From assembly GCF_004341515.1 (NCBI RefSeq), contig NZ_SLZF01000005.1, positions 124,001 to 188,000 on the forward strand: DNA of 64,000 bases. The letters are read 5' to 3'. Below are positions 56,546 through 64,000 of this stretch, one piece after another. The stretch's first letter is position 1. Every line of letters begins with the position of its first letter. The translations under genes and the position numbers were made by a program. Origin of the DNA: Allobosea sp. BK604 (GTDB taxonomy: Bacteria; Pseudomonadota; Alphaproteobacteria; Rhizobiales; Beijerinckiaceae). A model generated the notes under the pieces. The model was not told the DNA's origin and ran no database searches. It was given only the letters and a program-made list of their open reading frames with translations.

Positions 56546-59500
56546 AAGCGGACCTTGATCGAGCCGGCGATCGTGCGGCTTGCGCCCGGGATCGCCTCGC
56601 TGGTGGCGGTTGCCGCGACCTGCTCGTAGCGCTTGTCGAAGACGTTGAGCAGGGACAGGCCGAACAGGAAGCGCCGGTCCGGCGTCTCGTAGCTCGCCGT
56701 CAGATCGGTGGTCCAGAACGGGTCGAGCTTGAGCCCGCTGACGCCGTCATAGCGCTCGCCGATATAGTTCTCGATCACCGAGAAGGTGATCCGGCTGGGA
56801 TGGACGAAGGTGACGCCCGCCCGGGCGAAGCGGCGCGGCACGAAGGGCACGTCGACCTTGGCGCCGCTGCCGTCGAGCGTGCTGGAATCGGCCATGCCGA
56901 CCGTGCCGAAGACGCCGATGCCATGGGTCAGCCAGATATTGGCGGTCGCAGTGAGATAGTCGATCCGGGCCTTGCGCAGGTCGATGCCTTCGAGCGTATC
57001 GGAGAAATCGAGGCGCAGGTTGCCGGCGCGCTGGCTCTGGTACTCAACCGCGGTGAAGATGTGCTTCGTCCACTCGGCATCCCAGCGCAGCGCCATCGTC
57101 TCCTTGCTGCCGCCGAGCTGGACCGGCAATGCGTTGGGGATGAGCCCGACTGTGGTGATCGGCGACAGGGTGAAGCCGCTGAACGCCTCGGTATCGCGCC
57201 GCCAGGCCGCGCGGAGCCATTGCCCATCGACCGGCGAGACGGCGACGCCGATGCGCGGATCGACATAGGTCTTGGAGGCCGAGGTGCTCAGGTCGAGCCC
57301 GAGGACCTGGATGCCGCCCTCGACCTGGAACCTGTCCGAGGGCTGCCATTGCAGGTTGGTATAGGCGCGCCCGGCGCGGAAGCTGGAACGGGTGCCGTCG
57401 AAGGTCTCGTCGCTTTCGGAATAGCCGGTGTCGGGGATGGTGCCTGTCAGGCTAGCCCGGCTGAAATTCCGAATGCGCCCGCTCGAGCCCTCGAGGCCGC
57501 TGCGCAAGGTGAAATCGCCGAAGCCGTAGGTATGGCCCAGCGCCGCGGTCAGCGCATCGACCTTTGCGTCCCTGCGCTGCCGGCCATCGAGCAGGTAGAA
57601 CAGCGGAACGACGGTGTTGGTGAACCCGCCATCGATGGCGAACCGGCGCTCCGACTGGTCGGCGCGGCTCGCCACCACCGCTCCCGTCAGGACGTTGCGG
57701 TAGCCGAAGGTGTGGCTCCAGCCCGCGCCGGCCTGATAGGCCTTCACGCTCTTGCTGTCGGCGTCGAACAGGGTGATCGCCGGGGCGATGATGTCCGGCT
57801 TCGCCGAACTCGCCGTACCCCAGAGCAGGAAGCGGTCGGCGGCGCTCGGCGCGATGCCGACGAAGGCGGCTGCCGTCTGGGCGTCCTCGCCGCCGGCCCG
57901 GCCACGGCGATTGCTGCTGTCGATCCGGTTATAGGACAGCGACACCGAGGTCGGCACGGGCTCGTTGCTGAAGGCCGAGACCGTCGCATCGCTTTGCCAG
58001 CCATTGCGGCCGTTGCGGCGGATCAGGGAGCCGCCGATCTCGGCATCGATGAAGGGCCGGCGCAGCAGGTCGATGCGGCCGAGGCGCCCGGCGACGGCCA
58101 GCGGATCGAAGAAGAGGCCCTGAAGCACCAGGTTCCCGGCGCCGTCGGCGGCGCTGCCCTGGATCTGCTCGAGTGTCGGGCGTGTGAAGAACGGGCGTCC
58201 CTGGCGCGCCAGCGACTGGTCGAAATAGCTGGTGGCGCTGAACGGATCGGCGACGCGGTCGGTATAGAAGCGGCCCCATTCCTCGAGGTTGAGCAGACGA
58301 TAGGCCTGGCCGAGATAGGAGCCGCCGGTCTTGGTGGTGGCGATGCCGGCGAAGAAGCCGCCACGGTTGCGGTAACGCCGCACCGCCTCGCGCGCATTGA
58401 TGATCGCGGCATCGGCCTCGAGCTGATCGACCGCGATCGCGGTCCGCACGATCGAGGTGACCGGATCGCTCTTGTCGAGCCGGTCGGCATTGTCGAGCGC
58501 CTGACCGGCAAGCTCGAGATCGCCGCTTTGATATTGGGTGATCGCCACCGCCAGCAGGCCCTGCGCACTGGCGGGGTTCGCCGCGCTGCCGGCGAGCACG
58601 AATTCCATGGCTTTCGCCATGTCGCCCTTCTGCAGGTAGTAGCGCCCCTTGGCCGTGTAGGCGGCGTCGAGCGAGGGATCGAGCGCGAGCGCCTTGTCGA
58701 TCAGCTTGCCCGCCTCGTCGACGCGGCTCTGGTCGAGCAGCAGGATCGCCAGATTGGCATAGGGGACCGGGTTCTGCGGATCGACGGCGATGGCCTGCCG
58801 GAACGCGCGTTCGGCTTCGAGTGCTGCGTCGCGGGCGGATTCGGCGAGGCCGAGCCCGTTCCACAATTCGGAATCGCCCGGCGCCACCGCGACGCCGCGC
58901 GTGAAATCGGCGACGGCCCCGTCGACGTCGCTGTCGATGGCGCTCTTCAGATAGCCCGAAGCCAGCAGGGTTTCCGGGGCGTCCGGGTCGGTCGCACGCA
59001 TGCGCTCGACCGTGCTCCTCATCTCGTCCCGCCGGTTCAGCAGCAGCGAGACCTGGGCGGAGAGCATCGAGGAGAGCAGATGCCGGGGCGCGCTCTTCTC
59101 CGTCTGCCGCAGCACCTTCTCGGCATCGTCGAGCCCCTTGCCGAAGCCTATGACATAGGCCGCGCAGACATTCTGATCGGCGCCGCCGACGCGCGGCATC
59201 GGCAGGACATGCTTGGGATTGGCCATGGTCGCGGCTGCGTAATAGCCGCATTGCGCCGTCAGGCGCTGACGGCCGGAGGTCCCCTTCTCCGCGCGGGCGA
59301 ACAGGGCAGCGGCCTCCTTGTAGCGCTTGGCCGAGCCCGCGAGCATCGCCTCGACCAGATCGAGGCGCGCGCTCAGGCTGGCGCGGTTGCCCGCCGGGCG
59401 CCGGGCGCCGGTTCCGCCCGCCGTCCAGTCGTCATCGGGGCCGGGCTCGAAGGCGGGGCGCTGGCCCAGGCGGCGGCGAGCCTCGGCCACTGCCTGCAGC

Positions 59501-60279
59501 ACCACATCGCGCGGGTCCTGCCCGAAACCGTTCTCGGCGATCGCCACCCAGTCCTCGGTTGTCCGGGCTGAGACCGGGATGGCCGCGAGCCTTGCCCGCT
59601 CGTTGCGCCGCGCCGCGCCGTCGAGCCGCGTCGCCGGAAGCCCGCGGAACAGGCCGCGCAGCTCCATGTAGAACAGCATCTGCTCGCGGTCGTCCGGCCG
59701 CACCAGAATCGTCTTGGTCGGGCGCTCGCCGATACGCGCGCTCGCGCCCTCGCCCTGGTAGACGGTGACCGAGCCCTGGGGGTTGCTGAACTCGACGACG
59801 CCTTCGAGCACGACCAGCGAGGTCCGGTCGCCCTGGACAGAGAGCGACCAGTCGGTGCCACGGATCGCGGCCGAGGCCGCCGGCGTCTTCACCGTCACGC
59901 CTGTGCCGCCGCGCGAGGCGCGGGCCCAGACATTTCCGGTCGGGAGCGTCAGCTCCGTATTTCCCGTCGCCGTGGCGATCTGGTTGACGACGAGCGTCGA
60001 CTGGCGGCCGACGCGGATGGTCGTCTGGTCCTGGAAGGTGATGCCGAGCGTGCCGATCTCGCCCGTCCGCAGCGTGTCGCCGCCGATGACGTCCTGCCGC
60101 ACGACGGCAGGATGCCAAAGCGCCTCGCGCGGCAGCTGAAGCTCCTCGCCGCCCTTGGCGGACACGATCGCGCCGGCGCGAGCCGTGGACCGTGGCAGCG
60201 GCTCCTGCGCAAGCGCCTGCGGAGCAATGGTCACGAGGAGGAGGCCGGTCAATCCCCGGCTGACAACGCTACGAAACAT
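56542..60279 (-). CDS. FecR-TPR-outer-membrane beta-barrel fusion protein
   Basis: 1,245-residue exported protein. A signal peptide (GLTGLLLVTIAPQALAQ) is followed by a FecR-like domain, roughly residues 65-165 (GGDTLRTGEIGTLGITFQDQ, SAAIRGTDWSLSVQGD). A helical TPR-rich section covers about 300-640 (LWNGLGLAESARDAALEAER, VPYANLAILLLDQSRVDEAG). The C-terminal 500-odd residues are beta-strand-rich and TonB-receptor-like, ending NVFDKRYEQVAATAT and IKVRF with terminal Phe. There is no recognisable TonB box or plug domain. ATG 60279 follows GGGGGGCC. Usual FecR proteins are inner-membrane anti-sigma factors, so this fusion places FecR in the periplasm beside an outer-membrane barrel. Next gene: the cyclase. 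Confidence 0.85.
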   Translation of the reverse strand: MFRSVVSRGLTGLLLVTIAPQALAQEPLPRSTARAGAIVSAKGGEELQLPREALWHPAVVRQDVIGGDTLRTGEIGTLGITFQDQTTIRVGRQSTLVVNQIATATGNTELTLPTGNVWARASRGGTGVTVKTPAASAAIRGTDWSLSVQGDRTSLVVLEGVVEFSNPQGSVTVYQGEGASARIGERPTKTILVRPDDREQMLFYMELRGLFRGLPATRLDGAARRNERARLAAIPVSARTTEDWVAIAENGFGQDPRDVVLQAVAEARRRLGQRPAFEPGPDDDWTAGGTGARRPAGNRASLSARLDLVEAMLAGSAKRYKEAAALFARAEKGTSGRQRLTAQCGYYAAATMANPKHVLPMPRVGGADQNVCAAYVIGFGKGLDDAEKVLRQTEKSAPRHLLSSMLSAQVSLLLNRRDEMRSTVERMRATDPDAPETLLASGYLKSAIDSDVDGAVADFTRGVAVAPGDSELWNGLGLAESARDAALEAERAFRQAIAVDPQNPVPYANLAILLLDQSRVDEAGKLIDKALALDPSLDAAYTAKGRYYLQKGDMAKAMEFVLAGSAANPASAQGLLAVAITQYQSGDLELAGQALDNADRLDKSDPVTSIVRTAIAVDQLEADAAIINAREAVRRYRNRGGFFAGIATTKTGGSYLGQAYRLLNLEEWGRFYTDRVADPFSATSYFDQSLARQGRPFFTRPTLEQIQGSAADGAGNLVLQGLFFDPLAVAGRLGRIDLLRRPFIDAEIGGSLIRRNGRNGWQSDATVSAFSNEPVPTSVSLSYNRIDSSNRRGRAGGEDAQTAAAFVGIAPSAADRFLLWGTASSAKPDIIAPAITLFDADSKSVKAYQAGAGWSHTFGYRNVLTGAVVASRADQSERRFAIDGGFTNTVVPLFYLLDGRQRRDAKVDALTAALGHTYGFGDFTLRSGLEGSSGRIRNFSRASLTGTIPDTGYSESDETFDGTRSSFRAGRAYTNLQWQPSDRFQVEGGIQVLGLDLSTSASKTYVDPRIGVAVSPVDGQWLRAAWRRDTEAFSGFTLSPITTVGLIPNALPVQLGGSKETMALRWDAEWTKHIFTAVEYQSQRAGNLRLDFSDTLEGIDLRKARIDYLTATANIWLTHGIGVFGTVGMADSSTLDGSGAKVDVPFVPRRFARAGVTFVHPSRITFSVIENYIGERYDGVSGLKLDPFWTTDLTASYETPDRRFLFGLSLLNVFDKRYEQVAATATSEAIPGASRTIAGSIKVRF

Positions 60280-60405
60280 GAGGCCCCCCAAACCGCCCTG
60301 TAACCGTCTAAATGATTTATGCCAGTTACAGCCTATAAGACGCAGCACGGCGTCCCGCTGTATCGTCCAGGCAACACCTGCCCGGCGATCGCGTCGCCTG
60401 CTGCC

Positions 60406-60891
60406 CTAAAGTGATTTCGCCAGTGATATCGCCCAGGCCCACGGGATCGCCGTCAGCAACAAGCTGATCAGGCCTCGCTTCAAGCAACGAAACTTCGAGC
60501 GAAGAATTCGCGCGTTGACGTAGCACTGGCTCAGGAGGTCATCGAGGTATTCTTCCTCGGTCATCGCAACGAACCGGCTGCGAAACTCGTCCTGCGGCAT
60601 CGCCGCCACGGTCCCAAAGAAGGACAGCGACGGTTTTCCTGCCCGCATGCGGGGAATCTGGCCGCGCATCAATTGGTAGAGAACCATCGCAAAACCACAG
60701 GCCGTTACAATCAAGGCGAAGGTGAAGAGGTTGCTCCACTGCTTGATTGCCGGTGTTGCCGCCGACAACGCCCCCATCATCGCCACGGTGATACCCATGA
60801 GACCGGCGCTGCGACTATCATGCCGGCCGATCCAATCGATCATCTGCGAGAGCGATTTCTCAGCCCGCTCCCTGGCCCAGTCTTCAGCCAT
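60406..60891 (-). CDS. Pycsar-effector-like small membrane protein (PycTM/DUF5706-like)
   Basis: 161-residue protein with an amphipathic N-terminus, two close membrane segments (near residues 28-47 and 54-74), a cytoplasmic helical stretch and a last membrane segment at 139-158. SFFGTVAAMPQDEFRSRFVA then EEYLDDLLSQCYVNARIL and SKFRCLKRGLISLL follow the C-terminal pattern of the membrane effectors of pyrimidine-cyclase defence systems (FFG, M..EEF, EYL, ILxxKxxxL). The N-terminal DSRSAGLMGIT corresponds to the D-K-A region. In such systems a cyclic nucleotide opens the effector. The nearest cyclase here is the CHASE2 protein, one gene away. Assignment is by pattern memory, not by alignment. 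Confidence 0.65.
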   Translation of the reverse strand: MAEDWARERAEKSLSQMIDWIGRHDSRSAGLMGITVAMMGALSAATPAIKQWSNLFTFALIVTACGFAMVLYQLMRGQIPRMRAGKPSLSFFGTVAAMPQDEFRSRFVAMTEEEYLDDLLSQCYVNARILRSKFRCLKRGLISLLLTAIPWAWAISLAKSL

Positions 60892-61037
60892 TCTAGCCCG
60901 CCCCTTTTATACGCGGCATTTGCGTCAGCCCGCGCCCGCTTGCAAGTTATTTTTGGGATACATCAACAACGCGCCACGCCTTTCGGCAGGTTGGCGCGCA
61001 ATGTCAGCCTCTGTTCTTTCGATAACTTGAGGTGCCG

Positions 61038-61673
61038 TCAGGTTGCTTCGAGCTTGCGCGCCCTGAAGGCCCGTATTTTGGCGCGATTGCCGCAAACCTC
61101 CATCTCGCACCAGCGCCGCCGCCTGTTCTTGGTGGTGTCGAAGATCAGCCAGCCACAATGCTCACCCTCGCAGCGCTTGACCCGGGCGAGATCCTGCTGC
61201 GTGAGCATGCTCAGGGCAGAGAGCGCGATCGGTCCGAGCACGGCCTCGATGAGCGCTGTGCGCGGCTCCCAGGTCCAGGCGAAGCTGTCATTGCTGGCGG
61301 AGAGCCTTGCCTTGCCGAGACAACGGGCGTGGAACGCCGTCAGCGCGGCCCGGTCTTCCTCCCGTGGCGTCTCGCGTCGGGCCAGCGCAGCTCCGATCTC
61401 ATAGATCGTCTCCCGCAAGGCATGCGCTTCGGCGAGCAGCAGGGAGCCCAGCGCCTCGTCGGCGCCGACAAGCGCCAGGGCTCCATCCCTGTCGTCGTCG
61501 CTCAGCAGCTGGGCGTGGTGGGCCCACAGGATGATGTCGCTGCCGCTATGCAGGTATTCGGCATGCTGCGGCCCGCCCCGGTCGGCCACCGAATTGGTGA
61601 AATCCAGCGCCAGCTCGCTCGCGATCAGCGGCAGGCTCGCAGCGCGGCTGGCAGGGAGAGGTGCTTCGGACAT
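61038..61673 (-). CDS. CGNR zinc-finger / ABATE domain putative transcriptional regulator
   Basis: 211-residue protein with an N-terminal stress-related ligand-binding (ABATE) region (LALDFTNSVADRGG near residue 22) and a C-terminal zinc finger RCEGEHCGWLIFDTT then RRWCEMEVCGNRAKIRAF. The four Cys and the CGNR motif are intact. Members of this family are DNA-binding regulators of unknown targets. On the minus strand an AT-rich stretch with TTGAAA and TATATA elements lies just upstream (61684-61712). Confidence 0.9.
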   Translation of the reverse strand: MSEAPLPASRAASLPLIASELALDFTNSVADRGGPQHAEYLHSGSDIILWAHHAQLLSDDDRDGALALVGADEALGSLLLAEAHALRETIYEIGAALARRETPREEDRAALTAFHARCLGKARLSASNDSFAWTWEPRTALIEAVLGPIALSALSMLTQQDLARVKRCEGEHCGWLIFDTTKNRRRRWCEMEVCGNRAKIRAFRARKLEAT

Positions 61674-61683
61674 GAAGTAACCG

Positions 61684-61712
61684 CCTATATATATTTAAGT
61701 GGTTTTTCAAGC
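61684..61712 (-). promoter_or_regulatory. AT-rich promoter-like stretch before the CGNR gene
   Basis: On the minus strand TTGAAA is followed about 15 bases later by TATATA within AAATATATATAGG, 10-35 bases before the start codon. The spacing is shorter than ideal and could indicate a leader of only a few bases. It is the most AT-rich block in this part of the window. Confidence 0.35.
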
Positions 61713-61809
61713 AGGTTGTGACGCCTGCGAGCCCGGCAGCCTGGAGCGATCTCCGGACCGCTCCGGACTTATTGCCGGCGATCGCGAAGCGGCGCTCGCC
61801 AGGCGCTGC

Positions 61810-62208
61810 TCATGCGTGCCCGCCATTGCGGCTCGAGCCGGGGCTGAGCGCCAGCGCGATCGCGTCGAAAAGGGCCGCATTTCGCAAGGGCTTCGAGAGC
61901 ACCGCGACGATATCCGACGGCTGGGACATGTCCCGAACGCGGGCATCCTCATAGGCCGTGATCACGATCGTCGGGATATGGACGCCCGTCCGCGCCAGGT
62001 GATGGTGAAGCTCAAGGCCGGTCATTCTCGGCATCTGCACGTCGACGATCAGGCAGGATGGGAGCTCCGTGGCCAGGGCGGCCAGGAAGTCGCGCGCCGA
62101 GCTGAAGGTCCTGGCCTCGAACGCGCGAATGCGCAGCGCCCGGCTCAGCGATTTCAGCACGGACGGATCGTCGTCCACGATAGCGATCCATGAGGAACCG
62201 TGGGCCAT
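61810..62208 (-). CDS. Single-domain response regulator (receiver only)
   Basis: 132-residue CheY-like receiver. The acidic pocket is IVDDDPS near residue 10, the phosphoacceptor Asp is in LIVDVQMP near 54, Thr in VITAYED and the conserved Lys in LSKPLRN. No output domain. Start ATG 62208 is preferred; an in-frame ATG at 62232 adds eight residues. Sequence is closest to FixJ-type receivers. It is 93 bp downstream of the FixJ-type regulator gene on the same strand and may serve as a phosphate sink or relay for the same kinase. Confidence 0.9.
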   Translation of the reverse strand: MAHGSSWIAIVDDDPSVLKSLSRALRIRAFEARTFSSARDFLAALATELPSCLIVDVQMPRMTGLELHHHLARTGVHIPTIVITAYEDARVRDMSQPSDIVAVLSKPLRNAALFDAIALALSPGSSRNGGHA

Positions 62209-62301
62209 GGCCAACCCTGTGGCTGTTCCCATCGGTTGTCGAGCTGACCGTTGGACTAGGGTCTGTCCTCATAGGGGAGGACAGCCCCCAGGGGCCGACG
62301 C

Positions 62302-62907
62302 TCATTTGGAAATGCCGGCCTTCTCGGCCAGCCGCACGAGGTCGGCGACCATGCGGACGCCGAGCTTCTTCATGATCGAGCCGCGGTGAAACTTGATGGT
62401 CTTCTCGACAGTGCCGAGCTCATAGGCGATCTGCTTGTTCAGCCGTCCCGCGACGACATGGGTGAGGACCTCGCGCTCGCGCGGCGTCAGCTTCGCAATC
62501 CTGCTTTCGGCCAGGTCGAGCTCGGCCTGGGCTTGCCGGGCCCGTGAATCCACGTCCTGCGCACGCTCGATCGCGGCCATGAGATCATCGACACTGACCG
62601 GCTTGGTCAGGAAATCGACGGCGCCCGCCTTCATCGCGCGCACGGTCATCGGGATATCGCCATTCCCGGTGAGGAATATGATCGGACGGGCGATACCCCT
62701 GGCCGTCAGCGCCTGCTGAAGCTCGAGCCCGTCGAGATCGGGCATGGCGACGTCGAGGATGGCGCAGCCGGGGACGGCGGCATCGTGATCGTCGAGAAAT
62801 GCCCTGGCGCAGGTATAGGGTGCCGCGCTGTATCCCCGGACCTGGACGAGGCGCGACAGCGCCTTGATCACACCGGCATCGTCATCGACAAGAAAGACCG
62901 TGAACAT
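62302..62907 (-). CDS. FixJ-type response regulator (receiver plus LuxR-type HTH)
   Basis: 201-residue regulator. The receiver has FLVDDDAGV, the phosphoacceptor Asp in AILDVAMPDLDG near residue 54, IFLTGNGDIPMTVRAMKAGA and the Lys in FLTKPVS. A linker helix of Ala/Gln/Arg residues joins a LuxR-type helix-turn-helix (LTPREREVL, LNKQIAYELGTVEKTIKFHR). The preceding kinase gene ends in GAGTGAGTG; a GTG at 62913 that follows its TGA directly is an alternative start. It is the cognate partner of the upstream histidine kinase. Confidence 0.93.
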   Translation of the reverse strand: MFTVFLVDDDAGVIKALSRLVQVRGYSAAPYTCARAFLDDHDAAVPGCAILDVAMPDLDGLELQQALTARGIARPIIFLTGNGDIPMTVRAMKAGAVDFLTKPVSVDDLMAAIERAQDVDSRARQAQAELDLAESRIAKLTPREREVLTHVVAGRLNKQIAYELGTVEKTIKFHRGSIMKKLGVRMVADLVRLAEKAGISK

Positions 62908-62913
62908 CGGCAC

Positions 62914-64000
62914 TCACTCGGCTGCTATCAGCGCTTTTCGCGCGGGCAGGACAAGTCTCGCCACCGCCCCGCCTGCTTCATCATTCGAAAGCACCATCTC
63001 GCCGCCATGGGCCTCGACGATCGTCGAGCAGATGGCGAGCCCCAGGCCCAGGCCGTTCGGCTTGGTCGTGTAGAAGGGTTCGAAAATCCGGCTCTCCACG
63101 TCCGGCTGGATGCCGGAGCCATTATCCTTCACACGGATCTCGACCCTGCCCCCCGCTGCCATGAGCGTCGATACGGCGATATGCCGGCCGGCGCTCATCG
63201 GGGTGGACGCCATCGCGTCCATGGCGTTCATCAGCAGGTTGAGCAGAACCTGCTGCAATTGAACGGCGTCCGCCATCGTGGCGGGCAATCCGGCTCCCAG
63301 CACGAGATCGACGCTGATCTTGCGGCCGATCAGTTCATGGTTGAGCAAGGCCAGCGTCGAGGTGACGAGCTCGTTGATGTCGATGGCGACCGGCGTGGTC
63401 TCGCCCTTCCTGAGCAGGTTGCGCAGGCGCTGGATCACTGCGCTGGCCCGGCGGTTGTCGTCCACGATATCCTGCAGGACATCGCGGAGCTCGGCGAGGT
63501 CCGGCGCGCTGACCGCAAGCAGGCACAGGCCGGTTTCCGCATTCGACTGGATTGCCGTCAGCGGCTGGTTGATCTCATGGGCGATAGCGCCCGAAAGCTC
63601 GCCGAGCACGGAGACCCGCATGAGATGCGCGACCTCCTGGCGCTGCAGCGCAGTCTCCATTTCGGCGGTCTTCTGCTCGGTGATGTCGATGAAGATGCCG
63701 CTGAGCTGTTTCGGAGCGCCTTTCTCGTCCGCGTGCGCGTGAGCCCGGATGCGGATCCAGCGCGGCTCGCCCTCGCGCGCGACACGAACATCCGCGACGG
63801 CCGACCGGTCGGCGCCGGCCGCCCGGCTGAGCGAGGCCAAGGCCGGCCCGCGATCCTCGGGATGGATCGCGGCCAGGAGCGCATCACGGGTGAGCGGAAC
63901 ATCATCGGCGAGCCCGAAGAGAGCCCGGGAATGCCCGGTCGCCCAGAGCTCGTTGGTCTTGCGATCGAACTGCCAGAGCCCGAGATTGACGGAGGCGGCC
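62914..64000 (-). CDS. PAS-domain sensor histidine kinase, 5' truncated
   Basis: The frame runs off the window end, so the start is missing; 361 residues are visible. A PAS_3-type domain is read from the edge (LGLWQFDRKTNELWATGHS, LLAAIHPEDRGPALASL, then WIRIRAHAHADEKG and IFIDITEQK). HisKA has the phospho-His in GAIAHEINQPLTAIQS, and the ATPase domain has the N box LLNLLMNAMDAM, VKDNGSGI, FEPFYTTKPNGLGLGLAI and a last Gly-rich loop. No membrane segment is visible in the part seen. It is cotranscribed with the FixJ-type regulator; the PAS/HisKA layout resembles FixL. Confidence 0.93.
   Translation of the reverse strand, partial: AASVNLGLWQFDRKTNELWATGHSRALFGLADDVPLTRDALLAAIHPEDRGPALASLSRAAGADRSAVADVRVAREGEPRWIRIRAHAHADEKGAPKQLSGIFIDITEQKTAEMETALQRQEVAHLMRVSVLGELSGAIAHEINQPLTAIQSNAETGLCLLAVSAPDLAELRDVLQDIVDDNRRASAVIQRLRNLLRKGETTPVAIDINELVTSTLALLNHELIGRKISVDLVLGAGLPATMADAVQLQQVLLNLLMNAMDAMASTPMSAGRHIAVSTLMAAGGRVEIRVKDNGSGIQPDVESRIFEPFYTTKPNGLGLGLAICSTIVEAHGGEMVLSNDEAGGAVARLVLPARKALIAAE

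Noticed and set aside
56230..59571. Long open frame on the plus strand opposite the FecR-barrel gene (over 1,000 codons).
   Set aside because: It runs through the end of the cyclase gene, the mosaic repeat and most of the barrel gene, has no domain features, and the minus-strand genes have clear domains.

Overview
The window is high-GC DNA from an alphaproteobacterium, most likely a member of Hyphomicrobiales (a Bosea-like organism fits but cannot be proved from here). Grounds: a fused trpE(G) gene behind a Trp-codon attenuator, Aap-type amino-acid transporters, FixJ-type regulators, intergenic mosaic repeats of the rhizobial kind, and many ABC importers with LysR, GntR and LacI regulators. 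I saw no rRNA, tRNA, CRISPR array, insertion sequence or phage gene.

Layout. 1-7617 (+): a dipeptide/oligopeptide-type ABC importer (binding protein cut by the window edge, two permeases, two ATPases), then a carboxymuconolactone-decarboxylase-fold protein, a short-chain dehydrogenase and an enolase-superfamily dehydratase. 7707-14431: a LacI-controlled glucoside locus. A GH31 glycosidase and the lacI gene are on the minus strand, and a MalF/MalG/binding-protein operon is on the plus strand. Both transcription units carry the same 16-bp palindromic operator in a duplicated promoter-leader cassette. 14544-19687 (-): a MOSC/ferredoxin-reductase hybrid and an Aap-like amino-acid importer without ATPase. 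20000-26938: an FAD oxidoreductase, a LysR regulator, a divergent chorismate-binding enzyme, a shikimate-dehydrogenase paralogue, and trpE(G) with its leader peptide and attenuator. 27065-34376: a LysR regulator, a tripartite tricarboxylate transporter (TctCBA), an MmgE/PrpD protein and threonine dehydratase. 34502-44501: a DUF1127 protein, a GcvA-like regulator, a giant autotransporter of about 2,500 residues and a small secreted ClpP/crotonase-like protein. 44683-54075: a LysR/enolase-superfamily pair, UgpBAE-type importer genes without ugpC, an SMP-30 lactonase, a GntR regulator, a glycosylasparaginase-like Ntn hydrolase and an AapJ-type binding protein. 54416-60891 (-): three co-directional genes for a Pycsar-effector-like membrane protein, a FecR-TPR-outer-membrane-barrel fusion and a CHASE2 class III nucleotide cyclase. 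61038-64000 (-): a CGNR zinc-finger regulator, a lone receiver protein, a FixJ-type regulator and a PAS histidine kinase cut by the window edge.

Most of the window is a catabolic and uptake island: each importer sits beside one or two enzymes and a local regulator. Three importers (glucoside, Aap-like, Ugp-like) have no ATPase gene in their operon. The most unusual parts are the 54.4-60.9 kb envelope-to-cyclic-nucleotide gene set, the duplicated LacI operator cassette that also carries the first codons of two unrelated proteins, and the chorismate enzyme with altered active-site motifs. Three copies of a roughly 100-bp mosaic repeat lie between co-directional genes; two of them supply the stop codon of the gene upstream.
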